Shown piece after piece: positions 19,531 through 25,545 of a DNA stretch of 25,545 nt. Position 1 is the first letter of the stretch, and the number at the start of each line of letters is the position of its first letter. The stretch lies in NCBI GenBank assembly GCA_003427395.1, contig BFEA01000166.1, forward strand, positions 2,207,834 through 2,233,378, given 5' to 3'. The stretch is from Chara braunii (taxonomy: Eukaryota > Streptophyta > Charophyceae > Charales > Characeae). The position numbers were made by a program, and so were the translations under genes. Under the pieces are notes generated by a model, which saw only the letters and a list, made by a program, of their open reading frames with translations, did not search any database and was not told the DNA's origin.

Positions 19531-19856
19531 CAAAGCTCAAAGATATTGAGGCCAATAACACAGTTCAGATTCAAACTGGCTGCAGATGGCTATGGCGCCT
19601 GTGCGCCTACACTCTTCACAGCTGATACTGTATCCTCAGGCTACTGTTCACTCGCACGCCACTCTGGATCTCCCTGGATGTCCCACACACACACAAAGCT
19701 CAACGATATCGAGGCCAAGAACACAGTTCAGATTCAAACTGGCTGCAGATGGCTATGGCGCCTGTGCGCCTACACTCTTCACAGCCGATACTGTATCCTC
19801 AGGCTACTGTTCACACGCACGTCACTCTGGATCTCCCTGGATGTCCCACACACATG
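19531..19856 (+). repeat. 163-bp tandem duplication
   Basis: Unit 1 (19531-19693) and unit 2 (19694-19856) both start CAAAGCTCAA and end in TGTCCCACACACA, with a handful of substitutions such as AGATATTG/CGATATCG. The length is not a multiple of three, so the open frame across it is not evidence of coding. It lies beyond the TATA motif of the probable LTR on the minus strand and could be part of that LTR or of its flank. Confidence 0.93.
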
Positions 19857-19869
19857 CACACCCTTCACG

Positions 19870-20530
19870 GAACACACTCGTACACATGCGACAGCCTACC
19901 TTTAACCTATGGAAGCTCTGGCTGCCTTCTACTTACTACGAGCGGCTATGGCCGCTTCGTCTCCCTCATAGCCCACTTCTCCTTCGGGCACCTGCAGACC
20001 TCCTTGCACAAGATGCTCAGGCAGCGCTTCCGCATGGCTCACATTCATAATGATTGAATAACTGGAAGCTGCCTCTTGATTTATACTTCTGTTGGTCGCT
20101 GGTCTGCTCCTTTCCACCAGGCCTAGGGTGCACACAGTCCCACATGGTACTTGCTGACTGGACAAAGTGCGACTGGGAATGGGTACCGCTGACTAGACGA
20201 GGTTGGACTGTCCACTTGCCCACTTGCCTCTGGCCACTTTCGAAAGGCCACTTCCGGACCTTAAGTCTATAGACTTGGCCTGTTGGGACTGTAGCAGCTA
20301 CGACCTTGACCTTTCAGGACTGTAGCAGCTACTTCTACACAGCTTTGACCCCTACTTGACAGACCTACGGTTCAGAACCCGACAACTACACAGACCTACG
20401 ACAGACAACAGTCAACTACCAAGACACAGGTCACGGGCCACTCTGGTAGTTGTCGGGTGAGGACAAGGTCTAGGGATCGAGCCCTGGGATCTATATCTGC
20501 TACTGCAAAGGTGAAAGCCTTTTCACTCCC
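19870..20530 (-). mobile_element. Probable 3' LTR region of the minus-strand Ty3/gypsy element, ends undefined
   Basis: It follows the end of pol on the minus strand, after a purine-rich stretch (GGCCGGAGGGAGTGAAAAGG, about 20508-20527) that could be the polypurine tract. A TATA-like TATAAATCA lies at 20078-20086 on the minus strand. An inverted repeat (20377-20389 and 20446-20458) is inside. I could not fix TG...CA ends because the 5' LTR is outside the window. Confidence 0.45.
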
Positions 20531-20563
20531 TCCGGCCAAAATTTGAGGTCCTTCGAGAATACT

Positions 20564-22133
20564 TCAGTCCAAGGCAGGACCTTTACCTTTCTTATCTCTC
20601 TCATAGGCTCGGACGATATCGGGAGTCGTCTCTAGAAGCTCTGTTCGGGTAAAGCAGCGGTCGTATTCTGGTTCTTGATATGAAAACCTGACTTTGTATT
20701 GTTTTTGTGGACGACCTCTACCTCCTGTTCTGAATACATCCTCACCTACTATGCGATCAATGTCGTACTTTCCATCCATATCCGGAGGGATCGTCGATCT
20801 CATCGATGGGAACTGTTGACTTGTAGTACAAGGTAACATCTTTGACGCATGAAAAACTGGGTAGGTGTGAAGGTGTGCTGGAATCTCTATTGTGTAGGAC
20901 GGTCCATCCTCTCCGGCCTTGACTTCTAAGACTGGCCACGGTCCTCTATAAGCAGGTAACAGTTTCTGTGAGATGTTCTCCTCACAAGCAAACTCTTTGG
21001 ACTTGACCCAGACTAGGTCGCCTACTTGGAACTGCGACGGGCGACGGTGTTTGTTGGCTAGCTCTATTATCTTATGCCGGGCCTTCCTAAGGTTCTCTAT
21101 TACGGTAGCAATCTCTTTCTCGTGCTGTAGTGCAAACTCCCTAGTACCGGGCGGTAGCCTCTGGATCTGATCCCCGTTTAGTCTCTCAAACGGTCTACGC
21201 GGTCTAAAGGACTTATGCAGTTTCTTGGGAGTTCAACAGGTTGCTAAATGCACGCTGTTGTTGTATGCAGTGGCTACTTTTGGGAGCATCTCATCCCAAT
21301 TGACTTGATCAAGTCTAACGTACATTTTGAGAACTCGTTGCAGGATCTTGTTCATCTGTTCAGTCTGACCGTTGGTCTCTGGATGACATTAGCAACTCAA
21401 AGCCATAGACTCTCATCAGCTCCTTACTAGTGAACCTGGTATTTCTGTCATTGACTATGGACAGCTGTAGACCATGCTCACTGACCCAATGATCAAAGAA
21501 CTTCTTTATTACTAGATCTGTGCGTGCCTCTGAAGGCAAAGGAACAAAAACGGCGTACTTACTAAACCTATCAACTATGACCATGACTTGGCTCTTGCCA
21601 TACCTACCCAGCGTCCATAAAATCGATGGACACAAAATCTTTGGGTCCTGCGAGAATAGGCAAGGTCTGAGAAGACCAAGAGGAGCTCGTGTAGTGGTCT
21701 TATTCCTTTGGCGTACTTCACAATTGCATACATACTCTATACAGTCAGCCTTCATACCAGGCCAAGTATACGTGCGAACGAGGTTGGCTAATGTCTTTTG
21801 CCAACCTAAATATCCCTCTGTGTCGTGGCATTCCCCTAAGATCAGACTATGGATCTCCTCACTGTTGGGAACGCACAATCGATCGACTGTGTTGGTCCTC
21901 TCAAATAACAACCCATCTGTAGTGCGGGAATCTGGTCCAGACTCTGGGGACTCCTTAACTCTCTTGAGGAGGTCGCTATAGATAGGGTCCTGCGCATACG
22001 CTTCTTTGACTTTTTGTTGCAGGTCTCTTCCTATATCCAGGTAGTGTACTATCGCTCCAAAGTAATCAGCTCTCCTACTTAGAGCGTTCAACTTCATTGT
22101 ACTTTCCTTTGACAGGCTTGAGCTCAAAGTCAA
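20564..22133 (-). pseudogene. Ty3/gypsy integrase with chromodomain-like C-terminus, inactivated
   Basis: Integrase inserts element DNA into the genome. On the minus strand the first part shows the H2C2 region (ECHDTEGYLGWQKTLANL, then TWPGMKADCIEYV and CNCEVRQRNK). The second His reads Tyr and the last Cys reads Arg, so the zinc site is lost. The core has VMVIVDRFSKYAVFVPLP and LSIVNDRNTRFTS. Frameshifts and stops follow near 21200-21400. From about 21190 to 20564 the frame is open again: GDLVWVKSKEF, KLLPAYRGPWPVLEV and VFHASKM form the integrase C-terminal domain. Next comes a chromodomain-like tail (KYDIDRIVGEDVF, then QKQYKVRFSYQEPEYDRC) that lacks the usual Trp. This points to the chromovirus branch. 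Confidence 0.85.
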
Positions 22134-23407
22134 CCTGATCTATCTTTGCGGCCCACCTAGTAAGCTTAGGTGTCATCTTGGCCTGTGTCTTCAACCACCT
22201 CAACGTTTCGTGGTCTGAATAGACTTTAAAGTGTCTCCCAAGCAAGTAATGTTTCAAGTGGTTTAGCGCTTGTCTGAGAGCATAGAGTTCCCTCTCGTAG
22301 GTTGATGTCGCTACCTTCTTTGAAGGCATCCTAGCAGACATGAACTCTACGGGTCTATATCCATTGTCACCATCTTGTTGTAGGACAACACCATACCATA
22401 TTGACTAGCATTAGTAGTGACACCAAAGGCAAAAACGGATCGGCTACCTTGAGGACTGGGTACTCTATCAAGGCCCTCTTCAGCTTCTTCAAGGCCGATG
22501 TACAATATTGATCCGACTTCGAGATTGCTTCTTTATTTAGTAATCTAAGAAGGGGAGAAGCGATGGCAGATAAGTTCCTCACGAACTTCCTGTAATAGTT
22601 CGCCAACCCTAAGAACGACCGCAACTCTGTCAACGTGCGGGGAGTTGGTCAATCTCTAATTGGTGCTATCTTACTGTCCTCAAATTTTATGCCATCTCCA
22701 TTGAACACGTGGCCCAAGTACAACACTTGCGTCTTGTCCCACTCACGCTTCTTCTCGTTGATCTTGAAGTTAGCTTTTCTTAGCTTCTCCAAGACCTGCC
22801 TCAGACGAGCCTTGTGCTCCTGGAGGGTCTTGCTAAACACTAGGATATCATCTAAATACATAATCACGAATTTATCTAACCACGATATAAACAAATCGTT
22901 CATGCAGCGCTGAAACGTGGCCGACGCATTGGTTAGTCCAAAGGGCATCACTATAAACTCATAGTGCCCATATCTAGTCCTCAACGCCGTCTTATAATGA
23001 TCATCAGGATGCACCTCCATCTGATGATAGCCTGACTTCAAATCTATCTTAGAAAAGTACTTGCAGCCCTGCACCCGATCGAACAGATCATCTATACGGA
23101 GCAGTGGTTCTACATTCTTTACTGTGGTGGTGTTAAGACTCCTATAGTCAATGCCCATTCGAAACTCTCCCTCCTTCTTGGGGACAAATAGAACAAGCGC
23201 TTCAAATGAAAAGGAATTGGGCCTAATCCAACCCTTCTCGAGAAGCTCATCTAACTGCTTGTGCAACTCCTCTAGCTCCCTTGGGGACATTTTATAGATG
23301 CCTCCCTTAGGAGTCATACGACCTAGCTCTATCTCAATTCGATGTTGGATTGGCCGCGACACTACTCCTGTAGGTGGCTCAGAGAAGTCTGCGTACTTTT
23401 CCAGCAA
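22134..23407 (-). pseudogene. Ty3/gypsy reverse transcriptase and RNase H, frameshifted
   Basis: RT copies the element RNA into DNA. On the minus strand 23407-22649 is open and carries LEKGWIRPNSFSFEALVLFV, EFRMGIDYRSLN, FSKIDLKSGYHQMEVHPDD, VMPFGLTNASATFQ and the catalytic YLDD (22847-22858). The frame then shifts to ELRSFLGLANYYRKFVRNLS (22633 downward) and again inside RNase H. There the first catalytic Asp of the usual TDAS motif reads Asn (TTNASQYG near 22400-22425). The last part has ATSTYERELYALRQALNHLK and KVYSDHETLRWLKTQ. The RT domain itself looks intact, but the reading frame of pol is broken. Confidence 0.88.
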
Positions 23408-23990
23408 CTTGGCAATAGCTGGGTTAGTGGGTTCCTCTTCCTTAGGCCCAGTGACAAACTTAACATAGGCTACAAAAAGTTGTTATTCTAATTGCTCCTT
23501 CTTCACTAATCGCGCGAACGTGGGAGCATTGAGGCAGCAATGTGCCAGAGGGCTATCCTGACACATGAAACAGGCGAGCCGTTTTGATGTCGCCTGAAGG
23601 ACCAGGAAGCCTACACCAATGCTCTCTTAAATGTAATGTGGCTCCTGCTGCCCCTCCCCAGTCCATACCTAGGACCATATCAAATGAGAGATTGTTGTCT
23701 ATGAGGAAAGTCAAGGAATGAAGAACTCTCTCAACCTTCCCATCTTTCTCTAGGCGGAAGTACGCTTGGACTCCCTCAACGTAATCCTCGATTTGCATAG
23801 TGCGATTGTTTGCGAGGATGCTGACTCTGGGATCTGCTAGCTTTTGGACTTTCAAATTCAGCTTTAGCTTCTGCAACGCAACGTCTACTAACAATAGTTG
23901 TCCTTTTTTCATTTTGTACCAGATTGACATCCTTTCTTTCAACTCTTCTGTCAGTCCTGTGAGGGAAGCGCCTAGAGAGACTTTAATGCA
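23408..23990 (-). pseudogene. Ty3/gypsy protease region, degenerate
   Basis: On the minus strand the frame 23942-23553 includes LTFLIDNNLSFDMVLGMDWG, the C-terminal half of a retropepsin. Upstream, where the catalytic D-S/T-G-A is expected, the frame reads VSLGASLTG, so the catalytic Asp appears to be missing. A linker with stops separates it from RT. Confidence 0.65.
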
Positions 23991-24099
23991 AGCAGTCTCT
24001 CAACAACTAACTAGGCGCTGGCCAGCAACCTTTGCCATAAGCACACGTGGTTTGGGAGTTTCTTTGTGGTGGTGCACTTTTTTCCACATGGCCTAGGGG

Positions 24100-24830
24100 T
24101 AAGGGCAATTGCGACCTTTACCGGCTGTTGCCTTTTGCTGCCTCTGCAGCTGATCGCCGGGCATCCCTATACTTGGGGCAATACTTAATAATATGCCCCC
24201 GGTCACCGCAATAAATGCACTGACTATCCTCAATTCTCCTCTGCCGAACTGTTTGGTCTAAGCCCAACGATTCCCATGGTCTGCCTTGCGGCAGGCCATG
24301 GTGCCATTCACCCCTCCTGGGAGGTGACCGATTGGCACGCGTACGGTTTTGCGGCGGACCTTGACTCCTACTTCCCTCTTGGCCGTTTCCTCTACCACCA
24401 ACCCCCCGGCCGCCCTATCCTCGACCACTAGAGGCCTGACCCCTTTGACCCTGACCTCTTCCTCTTCCTTGGGACCTCCTTCCAACCGCGACAACAACAT
24501 AAGTGCTCCCCTGACTCGTACTATTGTCTTCCTCCTCGAGGCCCCACTCAATCTGACTGTACGGGACCTCCTCCATACCACCTTCATCTAAAGTGAGGAT
24601 CAGATGATCCTTGACCCTTATTTGGAAGATGGTACGACCGTTCCACGTTTGACCTTTGTCCAAGTCCTTATGCCAGAAAGTGGAGGCTGACATCGATTGT
24701 GCCTAAAAAACCACAACATCCCTACTCAAAGTATCGTAGGTCATGTGGGGTTGTTTACTTTTCTCGTAGAAGTGTCTGTGCAAACTGTCGGGCATGGCAC
24801 GAAATAATAACCGAACCAATTGGGGCCCAG
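24100..24830 (-). pseudogene. Ty3/gypsy gag (capsid part and zinc knuckle), truncated by the LTR at 24831
   Basis: Gag forms the particle that packages element RNA. On the minus strand the frame enters from the LTR junction as LLFRAMPDSLHRHFYEKSKQ, meets a TAG at 24705-24703, and resumes as MSASTFWHKDLDKGQTWNGR. It is shifted later in a Gly/Arg-rich stretch. A canonical CCHC knuckle CIYCGDRGHIIKYC lies at 24178-24219, spaced C-X2-C-X4-H-X4-C. The frame stops soon after the knuckle. The 5' end of gag is missing because another LTR element starts exactly here on the other strand. Confidence 0.8.
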
Positions 24831-25054
24831 TGTAGCGGACCTCGGGTTGGCCTGTGAGACCAGCCCCTTGGCCTGTTCTCACAGGCCTGTGTTACATTCG
24901 GGGTAGGCCAGTCCAGGCTGCTCACTTGCACATTTTTGGAGTACGTGCGTTGGAGTCTTGCGTGGGGAGCTGCGTTGTGCCATCTTGCTCCCCCTTCTTC
25001 CTCCATCTCCATTCCTGTCACTAGCGGAGCACCACACCTGGTGGGTCCGCTACA
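24831..25054 (+). mobile_element. 5' LTR (224 bp) of a plus-strand LTR retrotransposon nested in gag
   Basis: The segment starts TGTAGCGGACC and ends GGTCCGCTACA, a perfect 11-bp terminal inverted repeat with TG...CA ends, as an LTR should have. It is followed directly by a primer-binding site, and a hairpin (GGCCTGTGAGA/TCTCACAGGCC, 24849-24887) lies inside. The left flank CCCAG would be the 5-bp target duplication. The matching 3' LTR must lie beyond the window. Confidence 0.85.
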
Positions 25055-25055
25055 T

Positions 25056-25067
25056 TGGTATCAGAGC
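25056..25067 (+). other. Primer-binding site for initiator Met tRNA
   Basis: TGGTATCAGAGC, 1 nt after the LTR, is the classic plant retrotransposon PBS complementary to the 3' end of initiator Met tRNA. It fixes the plus-strand orientation of this element. Confidence 0.92.
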
Positions 25068-25265
25068 GGGAACGGTCCCCGCCCCCACCCACCACACTGC
25101 ACAACAGCGAAATACTGCAAAACCCGACAGTCGGGTTTTGGCTGTTTTTGGGGCGTTTTCGGGCAAAAAAGTGGGAAAAAACGACGGAAAAAGGTGCTGC
25201 AGCAGGAGAGCTCCACGTGGCGAAAAAGGAAGCCGCATCACGACGCGTACGCGCAAGCGCCAAGG

Positions 25266-25364
25266 CCAAGGCCGCCGCACGCGCGCGCGCCATGCTGCCC
25301 CGCCCCGCCCCGCTCCGCTCCAAGGCCGCCGCACGCGCGCGCGCCATGCTGCCCCGCCCCGCCC
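25266..25364 (+). repeat. 54-bp GC-rich direct repeat
   Basis: CCAAGGCCGCCGCACGCGCG followed by a CATGCTGCCCCGCCCCGCCC segment occurs twice, starting at 25266 and 25320. Confidence 0.93.
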
Positions 25365-25415
25365 TTCCCTGCTCCCGGATTTATATTATCAAGATTTGGG
25401 ATGCAACTGCTGCTG

Positions 25416-25490
25416 TAGGGGTTTGAACCCAGGCACTGTCGGAGCCATGCGCGTGCGTAAGTAGCCTTATAACACACTCGCCACAGTGTG
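25416..25490 (-). repeat. tRNA-like sequence (pol III A and B boxes)
   Basis: On the minus strand TGGCGAGTGTGTTATAAGGC (A-box region, about 25464-25483) is followed by GGTTCAAACCC (25419-25429), an exact B-box match. The order and spacing resemble a Ser/Leu-type tRNA body, but no clean acceptor stem was found. Probably a SINE head or tRNA pseudogene, unrelated to the copies at 3.4 and 12.1 kb. Confidence 0.45.
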
Positions 25491-25545
25491 TCCATGGCTT
25501 TGTAGCACGGCACACTCGTGTTGAAGAGGTGCCGTGCTGGCTATT

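Larger units (their letters stand above)
25068..25545 (+). mobile_element. Leader of the nested LTR element, GC-rich, no coding seen
   Basis: It contains a perfect palindrome AAAACCCGAC-A-GTCGGGTTTT (25119-25139), one CACGTG at about 25214, and a 54-bp direct repeat with (GC)n cores (25266-25319 and 25320-25364). No gag is recognisable before the window ends, so the element could be non-autonomous or just have a long leader. Confidence 0.55.

Noticed and set aside
19528-20057. Open frames across the 163-bp tandem duplication
   Set aside because: The repeat shifts frame between units, and no family is recognisable.
25119-25139. Bacterial-type intrinsic terminator
   Set aside because: The palindrome lies in a plant-type LTR element leader; there is no bacterial context.
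24936-25513. Overlapping GC-rich open frames with Ala/Arg/Pro repeats
   Set aside because: They come from the 54-bp GC repeat and the LTR leader. All frames are open because of composition.

Overview
The window looks like a repeat-dominated nuclear segment of a green plant or streptophyte alga. The evidence is one intact single-exon ubiquitin–ribosomal protein eS31 fusion gene of 156 codons, Ty3/gypsy elements with a plant-type initiator-Met tRNA primer-binding site, a LINE with a DUF4283/zinc-knuckle-type ORF1, and very long (GA)n microsatellites. A charophyte such as Chara is a weak guess from the overall look; the sequence does not prove it. No bacterial genes, operons, CRISPR or rRNA were seen.

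Layout. 1-1.3 kb: a decayed hypothetical reading region. 1.39-1.87 kb: a tandemly duplicated (GA)n/(GT)n unit. 1.9-3.6 kb: AT-rich spacer with a long imperfect hairpin and a tRNA-like SINE head. 3.66-12.08 kb: a LINE island flanked by a 14-bp direct repeat. Most of it reads on the minus strand (5' region, ORF1, ORF2 C-terminus, A-rich 3' end), but the endonuclease–reverse transcriptase part of ORF2 lies inverted on the plus strand and interrupts ORF1; a 334-bp piece of the RT is present twice. 12.1-13.2 kb: the ubiquitin–eS31 gene, with a (GA)n tract in its 5' leader and GATA and (GA)n repeats behind it. 13.2-14.6 kb: two long fold-back sequences and small repeats. 14.57-15.26 kb: a plus-strand Ty3/gypsy RNase H–integrase remnant ending at a 21-N gap. 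15.3-15.8 kb: three fragments of the eS31 zinc-ribbon coding end, separated by (GA)n tracts. 16.85-18.72 kb: a complex minisatellite with about 30 CACGTG (G-box) hexamers. 19.5-24.83 kb: a minus-strand Ty3/gypsy element (gag, protease, RT, RNase H, integrase, chromodomain-like tail, probable 3' LTR), inactivated. 24.83 kb to the end: the 5' LTR, PBS and leader of another LTR element, on the plus strand, inserted into the gag of the previous one.

The only gene I judge functional is the ubiquitin–eS31 fusion. Everything else is mobile-element debris, satellites and fold-back DNA. The most unusual signals are the G-box array, the microsatellite-bounded eS31 exon fragments, the inverted and partly duplicated LINE, the multi-arm fold-back beside the ubiquitin gene, and the fact that every long (GA)n tract has its purines on the plus strand.
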